DNA from: Saccharomycopsis malanga
Taxonomy: Eukaryota; Ascomycota; Saccharomycetes; Ascoideales; Saccharomycopsidaceae
DNA: 64,000 bases
Assembly: GCA_004014935.1 (NCBI GenBank)
Contig: CP025323.1
Location: 806,001-870,000, forward strand
Direction: 5' to 3'
Shown piece by piece: positions 29,550-41,562 of this stretch. The number at the start of each line of letters is the position of its first letter. Position 1 is the first letter of the stretch. The position numbers and the translations under genes were made by a program. Under the pieces are notes generated by a model that worked only from the letters and a program-made list of their open reading frames with translations, did no database searches and was not told the DNA's origin.

Positions 29550-30014
29550 TTTGTATTTTTTATTTTAATATTACTGTTTAACCTTAGCTGTACTATACGC
29601 TTCGTCAAATAATAAACATTACTTGCTGATACCAAAAACCTCTATTATCCAAGATTATATACTTTAAACCACCTGATTACAGCGTGTCTGTGATTATAAA
29701 AGCAGGCAGGCCCTGTATTTGAAAAAGCTAATATGAACAACGGCTTTCATGCATGTTGGGGCAAATTTTTTTTCGATGCGCCTGTCATGAGGAACGTGCA
29801 TACTGTCAAAAATGTCTTGGTATTCACCTTTCAAAATTGCCTTACAAAATAATAAACCACAGGATTTGGTAAAATTATAGAAAAAAACTAAATCATGACA
29901 ATATAAGCTTTATAGTTTTACGTTTCCAGAAGTTAATTATAAAAAAAAAAAAAAGCGAAAAAAAGAGCGAAACTTGAGAGAAAACAAAATAAAACGTCGA
30001 AAAACAGCATCGTT
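29550..30014. other. Intergenic region with A-rich tract
   Basis: 465 bp between the TTC36-like start and the copper-fist gene stop. It holds an A14 run at 29941-29954 that probably belongs to the 3' region of the copper-fist gene. No other element is seen. Confidence 0.4.
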
Positions 30015-32591
30015 TCATTGTAGTGGATTCAGGCTATCCTGCTCTGTGTACTCAAAGTATGATGGGTCAAACGAATTAATTGATTTAATACTGGTGGCGT
30101 CTTCATCAAAATTGTATGGATTTATGCCACTAGATCCAGATTTTTTATTGTTAATGCTATTAGTACTATTGAAATTGCCCATATTATTGAACAACCCACT
30201 ATGATTATGATGATTATTGTTCATGGATATGCCTACATGGCCACCACCCATTAAATGCTGGGTTCCTGATGCTAACGTATTGTTACCGTTTATACTATTG
30301 GCAGCACTTTTTGGGCCTGTAAACGGGCCATTTATATGGTTATGATGATTTATGTTAGCAACGGTGGCGGTGCTAGTAGAAACACTTCCAGAAGAGTGAG
30401 GGACAAAACTAGAAACCGAATCACTACTGTCATTAGAGATTAATTGTGGTCTGGAGGAGCTTGGTGACTCCAAGTGAGGTTTGATATTGTTAGCAAGACC
30501 ACCATGAAGATTAGAAGAGGCATGTCGTATAGGATATGGGTCATGAGAGTTGCAATAATGATGATGGTTATGATGGCCATGATGATGGATATTAGTACCT
30601 GGTAAATGTGTTTGAGACAGGGAATGTTGTGAACTGTATGGATAACCGCCGCTTATTATGGAAGAGCGGTTGGATGAGCCTTCTCTTTTTATATGAGTAT
30701 TGGAGTTTGACTTAGGCACTTGGCTCATAACAGAAGAATTCAAAGCTGTTATATAGTTGTGGCCAAACTTGCTACCATGTCGAGCATTATGAGAAACACT
30801 CTGGTTGTTTCCGATAGCCTCAGTTCGGTTTTTGTTGTTAACATTATTGTTATTGTTGTTGTTGCTATTATTACTGGTATCGCTGTTGATAATATTAAAG
30901 TCAGTATTACCAATGATACCACCACAATCCATAGAATTGGGTAAATCGTTAAGAGAATTGAGATTTTCAAGGCCAAAAAGTGAGAAAACAGCAGGATCAT
31001 CAGCATTTGAAGTGTCCATCGAAAAGTCAAAATCCAACAAATTGTCATTTTTCTTGTTTAAACCATCAGCTGTATTTTTGTCCTTTATATTTCTTTCGTT
31101 GTTGTTTTGTGGGTTGTTTGTTTTTTTACTATCATCTCCAGCGGTGAAAAGATCTAATAAACCATGTCCAACAGAATCAATAGGCAATGGCAAATCCGAA
31201 AATGTTTGCTCAGTGGCTGATTTTTTTCTTTCTTTTATTATGACCCCTTCATCTTGGTTATTGGCTCTATTCTCATCTATTTGAAAATTCTTGTCCTGAT
31301 TGGTCTGTTTGTTTTCTACACTGTTAGGCGGTATATCTGGGAGATTTGAATTCAACATGGTCAGACGATCAACTTTGGTAGAAGATTCAAGAAGCGGTGA
31401 TATGTAATCCTCGAGTGGAATCGCAACCTCTCCTACTTTGGAAACTATAGGTTTTCTCTGTGTGTCAAAAGGAAAGCCTTCATTATGGTTTTCAATTATC
31501 GAAGGACTTTTTTTCATGCTCAAAGGTCGCTGAATAGCTGTCGGGTTGCTATTATTGTGATTATTGTTATGATCATTACCCAAGTTGTATCTGGAAGCGG
31601 TGGAAAAGATATTGTTCGAATAGTTTTCAACATTTACTAACTGATTAAGAGATGAAGCAACAGAATCTTGATGATGTAAAGCTACATTAGTCACTGAGGA
31701 AATATCACTACCAGTGCCACCGGTAGCTGATCCTAACTCCCAATCGCTATTGAAACCGGGCGATAAAGGAGGGCCATAATCAAAACTTTGAGAATTGATT
31801 CTGTTCATTGAGGTGCCAGATTCAGACATAGGATAGTTAAGGTTATTAGTAGCACCGCTGACATTTCTGGAAGATTGCACCTCATTACTGATATCATTAA
31901 GCAGATCTATTGGAAGGTTATCCCAAGATTGGTTACTCAATGGATCCGAGATATCGAACAGACCTGACAACTGTAGTGCAGTTTGGTCAGGCAACATGCC
32001 CAGAGACTCGGTGAAAAGCAGCAAATTGTTATTGTTGTTATTATTCATCATGTTATCATTGTAGTTAAGATTTTTATTCAGGACAAACTCATCAGGAACA
32101 TCGAACTCCTGCATGGTTTTACTTAAAAGCAAATCCTGAGGGTCTTCAGAATTAGGTTCAGACTTGATTCTTCTGGGTTTACATATACATTTGTTTGAAT
32201 CTTCACATTTGCAATTCTTATTAATTTCATTATTACTGCCAAAAACCACGGAGGTGGCCGCTCCCAATTCTTTCTCCAGTCTCACGTCTGTTTTTTTCTT
32301 CTTGATGTTCTTCTTATTTTTGCCACAAGTGCATTGTGAATGTAAATTGTTGGATTTTCTTGCCTCTTTACAATGTTTACATTGGGTCGAAGGACGTCCT
32401 TTAGGATTGATTTTTATAAGCTTTTGATCAGTATGATTGCAAGTAGTCACTCGATGACCTCTAATACATCTCTAAAAGATTGTTAGTAAACTAATCATGC
32501 AAAAAAATGTCATGAAACGAATAACTCTACTTGTATACAACAACCATCAACATACCTGACAAGCGTATTTGACGCCATCAATAAGCACCAT
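30015..32591 (-). CDS. Copper-fist transcription factor (HAA1/CUP2-like), two exons
   Basis: An 830-residue regulator. Exon 1 is 32591-32556 (12 codons), the intron 32555-32472 (84 nt; GTATGT donor, TACTAAC branch point, TTTTAG acceptor), and exon 2 is 32471-30015. The joined N-terminus MVLIDGVKYACQRCIRGHR is the copper-fist zinc module with ligands C11, C14, C23 and H25, followed by the minor-groove KGRPS motif and further cysteine pairs (CKHC, CTC, then CKCEDSNKCIC at about residues 78-90) that could bind Cu(I). The rest is low-complexity Asn/Ser/His, typical of activation regions. The first zinc module is closest to Haa1 (weak-acid stress), while the Cys cluster recalls Cup2/Amt1 (copper resistance). 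Without the upstream exon the finger would lack two ligands. Confidence 0.92.
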
Positions 32592-33807
32592 TGCCCCTGT
32601 GGTTGAGAAAAGACTCTTCTTTTCTCCCAGTCAGCACGGTTATTGGCAGAACCACCAAGTGTTCAACTAGACAATCTCTTTACTGTTTGCTATAGCAAGT
32701 GTGTGCGTATATGTTAGATGACTGTTGAAAACTAAAAATTAAGATGAATTCAGAAAAAAAAATAAAAAGAAAAATTATCGTAGAAAAAAAAAAAGCAAAA
32801 AAAGTTTAAAAAAGACAAGAAAAAATTGACTTGAAAAAATTATATGAGGAATGGACAGCAAATACTTTTAATACTACATTTACAGAAGTTTCCCTACATC
32901 TCATGGTAGTTGTTACAAGCATTGTTTTTATAGAAATGTGATGATTACAAGATTTCATCTCGAGCGCCCGACTAGAAAAAATAAAATAAGCAAAATATTA
33001 TGAATACATCCATTTTATATGGGATTTTTCGTTCGATTTTCGAGGAATCCGTGTAAATCAGTTATATTTTCCTGTTTCTACATACTAACAATTCTTTATT
33101 GTTTTTTTAACCTCCAAGGCTCTGAATGGCTCTCGTAATTTTCATTGCCAATCCCTTTGTTCCTCCATTCATCCAACGATCTTCTTCTTTAGTGGTTGTG
33201 GTCTTCTACAATCTTCTATTGACGTCATGTTCTACTTACCCTCTACTCTACTCTCCGCCTCATCTCACCAAACCATTTCAGCCAGTCTATGGCTGTTTAC
33301 ACCATATTGTAGGAGGGAAAAACAGCCTTGCACGGCTTGCAAGACTGCCATAGCCTTGCAAAGAAAGAGCAATAAAAAAAAGTCGCATCACATTATAAAC
33401 CTCCACTATGGCGTTTTAAATACTAAAAACAGTAACCAGCCTAAAACACACACTGGAAAATGCCAACAATGTCCGGTTTCGCACATCATATCATACCAGT
33501 TGCCGGTTACGGTTCCGAAATATGGTCACATGGTATATGCAGATGCGCACATGATTGTTGCATATGTCTGCAGGGGCGAGCCATTAATATGGAATCTATA
33601 TAGGTCTAGTTTTTGGTTAAATATGAGGACTTTCTGTTAAACATTTGTAGAAAAAACCAAAAAAAAAAGTAGTATTTTTTGCTTACTGATGTTTCTTGTT
33701 GAATGTCTATGAGCATTAAATTATATATGTCTAATTCAATGGGAAACCAAAATTATTAAAACAATTAAAACAAGTCTCTAAAATATTCAATTGTAACTTT
33801 TTGCTTT
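32592..33807. other. Intergenic region upstream of the copper-fist gene
   Basis: 1.2 kb with A-rich runs (32755-32825) near the copper-fist start and a T-rich 3' region beside AVT1. Frames of 75-137 codons at 33126-33640 lack family resemblance and look like chance. No repeat or RNA gene is recognised. Confidence 0.45.
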
Positions 33808-35472
33808 CTAATAAACAATAGCAGCATATGTACCAGCTGTTGTTAATACCACACTAACGAAAATGCTAATTTCAAAGAACAAGCGTTCAAATTTGCTAAG
33901 CTTATTGTAGAACAATTTATAGTAAAACATAAATGGCAAAGTAATACAGATTGTGAAACAGATCAAGCTTCCTAAGACTGCCATCACTTGTGCGAAACTT
34001 GAGCAGACGTTGGCTATAATAAATGCTGCGAAAATCACAATGGCTTTGTTCAAAATTTTGATTGGATGGTATGAGCTTGGTTCATTATGTACTTTGAAAT
34101 ATTGGTCAAGCACTGTAGCAACAGGACGAATAACCAAAGGACCTTTTGTTAATGGAACCAATCCCAAAAACAAACACAAAGTTGCTGGAATCCAGCTTGG
34201 ATAGCCTTCAGTTTTCATGATGGAATTTGTCAAGATTTCGTCTACTTCGCTACCGAACATGACATAGCCCACGAGCGCTGCAATCAAGTCAAGGCCAATA
34301 GTGAAGGTGAAAGCCACGGTGATGGATTTTGAAAACTTTTGAGGATGTCTCATGTCGTGGTATAATTCAGGGAAAACAGCATGGCCGCCGAAAAGAGCTA
34401 AAAAGATACCTAACGAAACAAGCAATAGTTTGTATTCTTGGGGCCATAAGTTGAATCCCGGAGGAAGGGAGAACAAGGAGCCTATACCAGACGATTTAGA
34501 AAACCCTGCAATGATACAGACAACGACAGTTCCTGAGGTACATACAATTCCAACAAAACTCAAGTTTGACAAGATGTTCAATGGAAGCAATGAAAGAGAC
34601 AAAATCACGAAGCAAAAGATTACCTGGAACGTGAATCTGGAGACTTCAGGAAAGAATGTATGGAAAGAATCGGAGAACAAGAGCACCAAAGCGACAGCAG
34701 CACCGATCAAATCCAATGAAAAAGAAAGCACAACAAAGAAAAAGGCAAATGTTCCATAGCAATACAAGGCAAGATCACCATAGGAAAACAAATTGTTATG
34801 AGCTTTCAAACATCTACCAATCAATACTGCCGAATAGTCTGTTACTACCCCACAAAGTATCAATAAAAGCACACCGTACACCAATCCACTATAACGGAAT
34901 CCAAAGGAAAGAGAATAGAGGCCCACGCCAATCAAAATATTGATAGAATTGAAAATGGTCTGAGGACTTGTACTCTTACCAGCCAAAGCAGCAACTACAG
35001 TAGCATCGTCAGTTCCTTTGGTGGCAGTCAATCTGGAATTGACCGAATAAAGTCTGTTTCGGCCGACAAACTGGTCTTCATAGTCAGAAGGCGCAAGATA
35101 GCTGGTATCGTTGAAAACACTGTTCTGTTCACCCGTAGGAGAATTGTTAAGTAACGCTCCGCTGCTGTTATTGCTGTAATTGGAAAAAATATTGTTCACC
35201 ACACTTGCACTGTCATCACTGATTGCGCCATAATGACGAATGTTGTTGTTCTCATCCAATGGACTTCCTACAAGAGACGGAGAACGTGCAAGCAACATGG
35301 GAGACTCCTCTGGCGGCAATATGATGTTCTGTGTCAAACTTTGCATTCTGCTATACGAACTAGCAAACTGATTAATGGAGTTGGGACCACCAGCATCAAA
35401 AATAGATGACCGGCGGTTCCGTGGAGAAATGGGAATTGCCTCCGGATTGGTACTCGAAGAGCTGTATGACAT
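33808..35472 (-). CDS. AVT1: Vacuolar neutral amino acid transporter
   Basis: A 554-residue AAAP-family transporter. About 165 hydrophilic N-terminal residues precede a membrane domain with about 11 segments. The first (PQTIFNSINILIGVGLYSL) and the GGHAVFPELYHDMRHP, GYVMFG and TKGPLVIRP blocks match S. cerevisiae Avt1 closely. Avt1 moves Gln, Tyr, Ile and related amino acids into the vacuole using the proton gradient. The length is slightly shorter than the S. cerevisiae protein (602 residues). The start is the only ATG upstream of the disordered region. Confidence 0.93.
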   Translation of the reverse strand: MSYSSSSTNPEAIPISPRNRRSSIFDAGGPNSINQFASSYSRMQSLTQNIILPPEESPMLLARSPSLVGSPLDENNNIRHYGAISDDSASVVNNIFSNYSNNSSGALLNNSPTGEQNSVFNDTSYLAPSDYEDQFVGRNRLYSVNSRLTATKGTDDATVVAALAGKSTSPQTIFNSINILIGVGLYSLSFGFRYSGLVYGVLLLILCGVVTDYSAVLIGRCLKAHNNLFSYGDLALYCYGTFAFFFVVLSFSLDLIGAAVALVLLFSDSFHTFFPEVSRFTFQVIFCFVILSLSLLPLNILSNLSFVGIVCTSGTVVVCIIAGFSKSSGIGSLFSLPPGFNLWPQEYKLLLVSLGIFLALFGGHAVFPELYHDMRHPQKFSKSITVAFTFTIGLDLIAALVGYVMFGSEVDEILTNSIMKTEGYPSWIPATLCLFLGLVPLTKGPLVIRPVATVLDQYFKVHNEPSSYHPIKILNKAIVIFAAFIIANVCSSFAQVMAVLGSLICFTICITLPFMFYYKLFYNKLSKFERLFFEISIFVSVVLTTAGTYAAIVY

Positions 35473-36093
35473 GTTTTGGCTGACTGAAATTTGTTGAAAT
35501 CTTTGTATAGTTCTTTATATCCTGATTTTTTCAAAAAGTTATCTAACCAAACTAATCTGGTGCTTTTTTTTCTGTCCAACTTTGTCGCTTGAAATTTTTC
35601 ACTCCTTCAACGTAGCAAAAAAAGTATTTTTTGCAAACCAACAGATATCAAACGACCTCAAAATCACCAGCAAAAGAAAAAAATAACCGACTTGCACAGC
35701 TATCTTTGGTAAGACTTGAATGCGGACACGCTACCGAAAAGGGGTTTGATGGCTTTTTTTAGTCTGATGACAGCTCACTAAATGTACAGAAAACACTGTT
35801 GCAAAGTATTCCAAGCAACCTCGATCGAAATGTCACGGTCCAGAATAATCACCAACTTGAATCCTAGCGCTGAAATGAAAAAAATTTGAAGAAAAAAATT
35901 ATTTATATTACATTAATCACTATAAACAGCATTAATTAATAGAACCTGGTAGAAATAATTAAAGAAAAAATTTACCGAGGATAAGCGAGTATGCGCTGAT
36001 ACGCATGATTATGTGTGTATCACATGATATACGCGTTCAATAGTCGTTGCAAGTTTAGACATGATTTTTACTGATTATCCTCATACCCTTATT
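35473..36093. other. AVT1 promoter region
   Basis: 621 bp upstream of AVT1 containing A/T tracts and no motif I can assign. Confidence 0.4.
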
Positions 36094-37617
36094 TTACATT
36101 ATCAAACAGCCGTTATTATTTTGGTACTGTGAAAGCACCTTGGCGTAAGTTTCTTTCTCAATCTGGGCAAGTCTTTCTTTCTGTTTTTCCTTGCACTGTT
36201 TGGGAAACTGTTTTTCCATGTAATGCATTCTCTCAATGTCCAAATTCCTACTATCTGCCTCCAATACTGATGGGGTGCGGCAGACTGGACATTGAGCCTT
36301 TCGCTGACGCTGTAAGTTTATCAAACATTGGACGCAGAAAACATGGTCACAGCTGAGTTTTATTGGTTTGTAGGCAATACTAAAACAGATAGGACAATTG
36401 TAATCTTCTAGTTGAGGTACCACAGTAACAAGCTTTTCAGCAATAACAGCGTATATGTTCGTTACAAAGGATTCAGTGATGAAGGGCTCCTGTGCCAAAA
36501 GTTCAGGGAATTCTGTCTTCACTGCAAGAGCTGTTCGTTTGTCGAATTTCTTCAAAATCTTGTTCACTGCAATTCTATTCAAGTCTTGGAATTTCATTGC
36601 ATTTAACAACTCTTGGTTGATCTGATAAAAGGAGCTGAATGCAGTTTTCGACCGTCGATGCTTGAAACTCTTTACTAGCTGAAGACTCCCAACCTCGTTG
36701 TTGAACTCTATCAACCTTCTATCACTGTCCTTAACTGGCCGCTCACCATGCAAATCGTCAGAGACAAAAAAGATTCTATTGTCAAGATATATCTGGAAAA
36801 TGTCACGCCAATTGTCCATGTCTGTGCGGAATTTGCTAGGTGATGCTACCGTGCCAATGGTTCTTGCAACTTCTCCTACCTTTTCTATCATTTCCTTACG
36901 ATAGTCCTCTTTCAACTCTTGTAAACTCTCCAACTCCAAAAAGATCATCTGGAAAAACTTGTCATCTTCCTTCAATGTTATGGTGATTTTGAGATGATTT
37001 TCCGATTTGAGCTTCGCAAGCTTTTTTTCTTCTATGGTTTGAGAAGACACTTCATCGTCCGTTAACTCGCTAATCTTCTCCACACGCTGCTTGTTTTCCT
37101 TGTATTGTACAAGCTTCTGTTTGATCTCCTTGGAATACGCATCATTGCTTGTCAAATATATCACTAATCGTGGCTTGGTATAATGATGGTCTTTTTGAAA
37201 CACATATTCTGCCATAGGCTTTGATCGCACACCAGTGTCTTCAATCTCTTCAACCTCAACATTCAAATTAAACTTGTAATCGGTTTCCTTGATATCCTTT
37301 TGACTTGGTTTTTCTTTATCTAAGCTTAGGGCCGACAAATCAGAGTCAAGGCTTTCCAACCTTACAATATTATCCCCACATTGAGCATTGGTCTTAGAAG
37401 CTACGGTTTCTTTTTTTACACTACTAGTCTCGCCCTCGTTATTTGCAGAGTCAAGCAACACTTTGAGTGTTTTTTTGGAAAGTCCAATGGCCCCCAACTC
37501 GTAGGAAAACTTTTTTATTCTCTTTTTCAATGCTTTATATTGTATGGCATTATCTATCCAATTCTGTGGAAGATTCAGCTTCGCCAACTCTTCCTCAAAA
37601 TATTTCCCAAATTTCAT
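36094..37617 (-). CDS. SPX-RING E3 ubiquitin ligase with C-terminal CaaX box
   Basis: A 507-residue protein. The SPX domain opens at M1 (MKFGKYFEEEL, then Y-K-A-L-K-K-R-I-K-K) and continues through the helix near 340-385 (FSSFYQINQELLNAMKFQDL, N-K-I-L-K-K-F-D-K-R-T), the inositol-pyrophosphate-binding type with conserved lysines. A C3HC4 RING follows: C408-x2-C411-x11-C423-x-H425-x2-C428-x2-C431-x11-C443-x2-C446. SPX-RING proteins such as fission yeast Pqr1 couple phosphate status to ubiquitination. The final four residues are C-L-I-M, directly before the stop, a good CaaX farnesylation signal after a flexible Gln/Asn tail. That would tether the ligase to a membrane. Confidence 0.9.
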   Translation of the reverse strand: MKFGKYFEEELAKLNLPQNWIDNAIQYKALKKRIKKFSYELGAIGLSKKTLKVLLDSANNEGETSSVKKETVASKTNAQCGDNIVRLESLDSDLSALSLDKEKPSQKDIKETDYKFNLNVEVEEIEDTGVRSKPMAEYVFQKDHHYTKPRLVIYLTSNDAYSKEIKQKLVQYKENKQRVEKISELTDDEVSSQTIEEKKLAKLKSENHLKITITLKEDDKFFQMIFLELESLQELKEDYRKEMIEKVGEVARTIGTVASPSKFRTDMDNWRDIFQIYLDNRIFFVSDDLHGERPVKDSDRRLIEFNNEVGSLQLVKSFKHRRSKTAFSSFYQINQELLNAMKFQDLNRIAVNKILKKFDKRTALAVKTEFPELLAQEPFITESFVTNIYAVIAEKLVTVVPQLEDYNCPICFSIAYKPIKLSCDHVFCVQCLINLQRQRKAQCPVCRTPSVLEADSRNLDIERMHYMEKQFPKQCKEKQKERLAQIEKETYAKVLSQYQNNNGCLIM

Positions 37618-38414
37618 TGTTGCTCGTGTAATTTTGATGGTTTCAATTACTAGACCTATTCTTCAATAAGCAAATCTGATAAACTACTGCAGTGTTGAAT
37701 ATCGCCACGTATTATGAATATTCCAACATATGTCTGATAGCTTAATATGAGGTAGCGTCAATATCAACGTTTAATCACGACTCATAATGATTAGAAAGTT
37801 TGTCTGTATGTTGAATAACACTTGTATTTCATAAATAGTTGTATATTAATCCCAAAAGTCTAAATCGTTGGTTAATTTTATTATTTTTTTGTTTACTATT
37901 TTAGTTAACCTACTTTAGCTGAATTAATACCTCAGAATCTCCATATGAAGATCATCACCATTATCGCCTTGCTATATAGAATACTAATTTTCTTCATTAA
38001 CGCACATGACTTGGTAGATGCCTTACTGCGTAAAAACGTGTCTCACTAGATTGGTATATACCAGTGCTAGAACAGTTCTGAATGAGGTAAGGCTGGCGTA
38101 GTCTAAGCACACATCGGTGGGTCAATGTAAAGACTTTTTACAATATATGTTTTTTTACAAAAACTGTGGGAAAACTGTTGGAAATGAAAACATCCATTGA
38201 TTTACATAAGCAAGTGTAAAATTAGTGGCATATAAGGCCAAAATCTGCCACTTGAATTAAGTCTAAGTGAACAGTATATAGAATAAAGTAAATTGGTAGA
38301 ACGTGGAAAATCGCTACTTTTAAAACATAGAACAAGCGAACAAAAGAAGAAAAAAAATAATACATTTAACAATGCTGTTATTAAATATACTCACGATAAT
38401 ATAATAGTAAAGAC
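37618..38414. other. Upstream region of the SPX-RING gene
   Basis: 797 bp of AT-rich sequence. A GCCACGTATT at about 37713 is one base off a CACGTG Pho4 site; I do not rate it. No gene is seen. Confidence 0.4.
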
Positions 38415-39323
38415 CTAACGAACTAAACCTTCGGCCTGTTCTTCCTCTTCTGGAAGTTCCTCTACTGGTTCGTCGTAAACGTCTCCGGCTGATTGATGTA
38501 AAGACAAGGAAGGCTTGACAACAGCACTGTCCAAAGTCCAATTGTGTAATGCGTTTTCGGCATCAATGATTATCTGCTTGGAAGCATCGTGGCCGTCATA
38601 GACTTGTCTTTGCTCGCCTGGAGTGACCGCACCATCGTCCAACAATTCTAACAAAGCTTTACCGTAACCAGCAATCAAAGCCAACTTTTCGGCCAATTCA
38701 ATCAAGGCGTCAAATTGGTACTGGAAAGCAATCTTCAACTTTTCTCTGGTTATATTGGACAATTGTGCTTCGGCAACCAAAGATTCGGCCTCGGCTCTTA
38801 CCAATTCTTGTTCCAAGGTTTCGAGTTTAGGTGACGAAGGGTCCTTGTATTTCAAATGGGCAATTTCGTCTGTAATCTTCTGTTTGCGGTCTCTGGTTGG
38901 TTGTGCAGAAGCCTCGATATTTCTGATATGTTTCAAGGTCAATCTGTATTGGTCATATTTGTCTATAAATTGGTCTTCCAATTCGGCAATTTCATAAAGC
39001 AAAACGCCCAACTTGTCGGTGATATCAGAGATATCGTCATCATGGTCTGCACCCCATAAAGACAATTGTTTGGCCACTTCTCTGCGTTCTCTTGCTGCTA
39101 ATTCAATTGCTCTCAATACATTCTTTTCAATTTTAATGTATTGGCTTAATTTTCTAGCCAATTGAGGACCAAACCCACCAGCAGCACTCTTTCTCAAACT
39201 GTTGGAGATAGAACCTTTTCCAAAGAACTTGCTTCCTTTGGTAGTAGAAGGTGGTGGTGCTGGCGTCTGTAATTGAGAGTTTGTAGGTGCCCTAGAGTCT
39301 CTTAAAGAATAGGTGTGATGCAT
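38415..39323 (-). CDS. PIL1: Eisosome core BAR protein (Pil1/Lsp1)
   Basis: A 302-residue eisosome protein that builds the furrow-shaped MCC domains under the plasma membrane. The N-terminal S-L-R-D-S-R segment and the basic, amphipathic stretch S-I-S-N-S-L-R-K-S-A-A-G-G-F-G-P-Q-L-A-R are the lipid-binding parts. The BAR helices cover about residues 55-260 (SQYIKIEKNVLRAIELAARER; LWGADHDDDISDITDKLG). The C-terminus is acidic (EELPEEEEQAEG). Pil1 and Lsp1 are too alike to separate without alignment. SINE copy C lies in its upstream region. Confidence 0.93.
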   Translation of the reverse strand: MHHTYSLRDSRAPTNSQLQTPAPPPSTTKGSKFFGKGSISNSLRKSAAGGFGPQLARKLSQYIKIEKNVLRAIELAARERREVAKQLSLWGADHDDDISDITDKLGVLLYEIAELEDQFIDKYDQYRLTLKHIRNIEASAQPTRDRKQKITDEIAHLKYKDPSSPKLETLEQELVRAEAESLVAEAQLSNITREKLKIAFQYQFDALIELAEKLALIAGYGKALLELLDDGAVTPGEQRQVYDGHDASKQIIIDAENALHNWTLDSAVVKPSLSLHQSAGDVYDEPVEELPEEEEQAEGLVR

Positions 39324-40557
39324 TGCGTGTGTGTGTGTGCGGATGTTGAATTCTTTGATTCGTAGATGTTGAAAATACAGTTGACGTAGTAAAATAATAG
39401 CAAACCCGTCTGTTTTTTAATACAAAACAAATCACCTTCAAGTTGCTCTGCTGCTTTTCCAAAGGTTGCTGATGAGCATCTTACATTGCGTCACTCTTAT
39501 TCGTCTATATAGCGGCACGGGAACACACTCTAACAGACGTCAAGCCGCTTCAACATGCAGTGAAACCATCATGGATCATCACCTATTTAACCCTTTATTG
39601 GCAAGAAATAGCAATCCCAGTCAAGGCTTACACCGTGGACTGTTCGGCAAGTCTGTGTGTGCCGAATTACCGATTGGTCTTAGTAAGCAAATCACACTGG
39701 CATCAGTGTGCTGTCTATTTTAGTAGCTATTGTTTGTCATCTTTTATGGTGTTGACCCATATTGGTGGATAGACATTGAAGCAAAAGTATTTGCGAAGTG
39801 GAACTTATTATAAGGTATTCGTGAATATTTACTATACAGCATTGTTGGTAAAAAGAGATCAATTTACGGTTGGTCAAGCATTTCAAAAGCCATGCATGAT
39901 TTTTGAACTGTATTTCGAGCCCAGTATCAGTGTCGTATATACGCTCTATGCCTAAAGGGATTTGGTGAAACCAAGACTGTAAATCTGTGGAAAACTAGTT
40001 TATGTTTTAGTCATCAGAACTTTTTCACTTGGTGAATTTTTGAAAGCAAGCTCTAACATTCAGTCTAGGTCGTGTTTCAGTTGGACTTGCCTGTGAAATC
40101 ACATTCAGCATCGTAAAAGTGTTCGTAGTCTAGGTTGAACCCTTGACTGTTAGGTCTTTTTTCTCTTTTCTGAGACTACTTAACAACTGGGCTATCTTGC
40201 CTTGACCAAGTCAATAGTGGACCAAAAAACACCCGCATACTATGGTCAATACCAACTCTTCAGGATTTAACTAAAACCAAACGTTGAAAGGAAAATATAT
40301 ACCAGTAGGTAATTTATTATCAAATGGTAAATAATTCAAATGAAACTAGTCAACCTTAACATTTTACAATAAAGTAACCTTGCCAGATATAAATTATAAA
40401 TATCGCTCATTTTGGCCCCAACCATCAAGATATTGCTACACTAATACATCGACAACACTTACAACTTACAAACAATAGACTAACATCAGAACCTAATCAT
40501 TCATGAGTCCTATAAAAAAAATTTTAGTGAAATCTCGCATCATACCCTAGAGAAGAC
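39324..40557. other. Intergenic region with near full-length SINE
   Basis: 1.23 kb between PIL1 and the 3' end of RPL4. SINE copy C occupies 39911-40204. The remaining sequence holds only short chance frames (39466-39772). Confidence 0.55.
39911..40204 (-). repeat. tRNA-derived SINE, near full length (copy C)
   Basis: On the minus strand the element reads an A-box-like TAGCCCAGTTG with TTAAGTAGTCTC, then AGAAAAGAGAAAAAAGAC, CTAACAGTCAAGG and GGGTTCAACCT in the B-box position. The body shares GCATAGAGCGTATATACGAC and ACTGATACTGGGCTCGA with copy A. The length of 294 bp equals copy A. The tail is less ATT-rich and no clear target-site duplication was found, so this copy is older or its flanks have changed. 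Confidence 0.75.
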
Positions 40558-41562
40558 TTAGTTCTTCTTGGCAACAGCCTTGGCGTATGGGTTCAATCTC
40601 AAGTAAACTTGCTTGTTCTTCAATGGGTTCTTCTTTTGAACGTGAGTTCTCTTTTGAGTCTTTTGGCCAGCTGGTCTAACAACGGCTTGGATTTCAGAAG
40701 AGTTGATCAATCTGGTAACATCGGAGTTAGCAATGATGTTGTTTGGCAATTCGAAACCAGACTTGGATTCGTAAACCTTGTCCAATTGAGCAAAAGCAGA
40801 TTCAGTCCAGATGACGAATCTACCCAAGTGAGCACCTGGAGCCAATTGCAACAAACCAAGAGCAGAGACAGAAGCAGTCTCGACACCTGGGATGTTTCTG
40901 AAAGCCTTGACCAATCCCTTGTCTTCACCGTAGACAACCAATGGACCTCTTCTTTGGGTGAATCTTCTACCTCTCAATTTACCCTTACCAGCTCTCAACT
41001 TCTTGGACTTGATGACCTTGACGACATCTCTGTGAGCACCAAGAGCCTTCAAAACAGCAACAGCTTCCTTGGTCTTGGTGATGGATTCAACATCGTTGGC
41101 AACAACCAATGGAACCTCAGCAATGGTTTCAATCTTGTGACCTCTAGCCAAGACCAAAGATGGGACAGCAGTAGCAGCAATAGCAGAAGCAGTAGCGTAT
41201 CTCTTCTCGTTGTGGTTGACTTTGACGTTCCATCTTCTCCAAGTTTTGGTTGGAGCAAACATTCTACCACCTCTACACATGTTACCAAAAGCACCCTGAC
41301 CAGCTCTGTGGGTACCAGAACCACCAACTCTTGGAATACGAGCGACAGCTCTACCAGTACCCCAGGATTCAGCAGAGGTTTGGTGACCGGCGTTTTCAGC
41401 GACAGCGTAAGCTTGTCTCTTGTTCTTGTTAACTCTGGTGAAGACAGAGTGGACAATGTCTGGTCTGATTGGGGCCTTGAAGACAACTGGCAATGGCACA
41501 GAAGTAGAGGTGGCCTTACCTTCAACAGAGAAGACGGAGACTTGAGGACGAGCAGTAGACAT
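40558..41562 (-). CDS. RPL4: 60S ribosomal protein L4
   Basis: A 334-residue large-subunit protein (uL4) that lines the polypeptide exit tunnel. The start [17 protein letters not shown], the tunnel-loop segment [21 protein letters not shown], and [15 protein letters not shown] identify it without doubt. The C-terminal extension is rich in lysine ([20 protein letters not shown]). No intron is present. Codon use is strongly biased (TTG, AGA, GGT/GGT-type), as in highly expressed genes. It is divergent from RPL8, with about 1.18 kb between. Confidence 0.98.
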   Translation of the reverse strand: MSTARPQVSVFSVEGKATSTSVPLPVVFKAPIRPDIVHSVFTRVNKNKRQAYAVAENAGHQTSAESWGTGRAVARIPRVGGSGTHRAGQGAFGNMCRGGRMFAPTKTWRRWNVKVNHNEKRYATASAIAATAVPSLVLARGHKIETIAEVPLVVANDVESITKTKEAVAVLKALGAHRDVVKVIKSKKLRAGKGKLRGRRFTQRRGPLVVYGEDKGLVKAFRNIPGVETASVSALGLLQLAPGAHLGRFVIWTESAFAQLDKVYESKSGFELPNNIIANSDVTRLINSSEIQAVVRPAGQKTQKRTHVQKKNPLKNKQVYLRLNPYAKAVAKKN

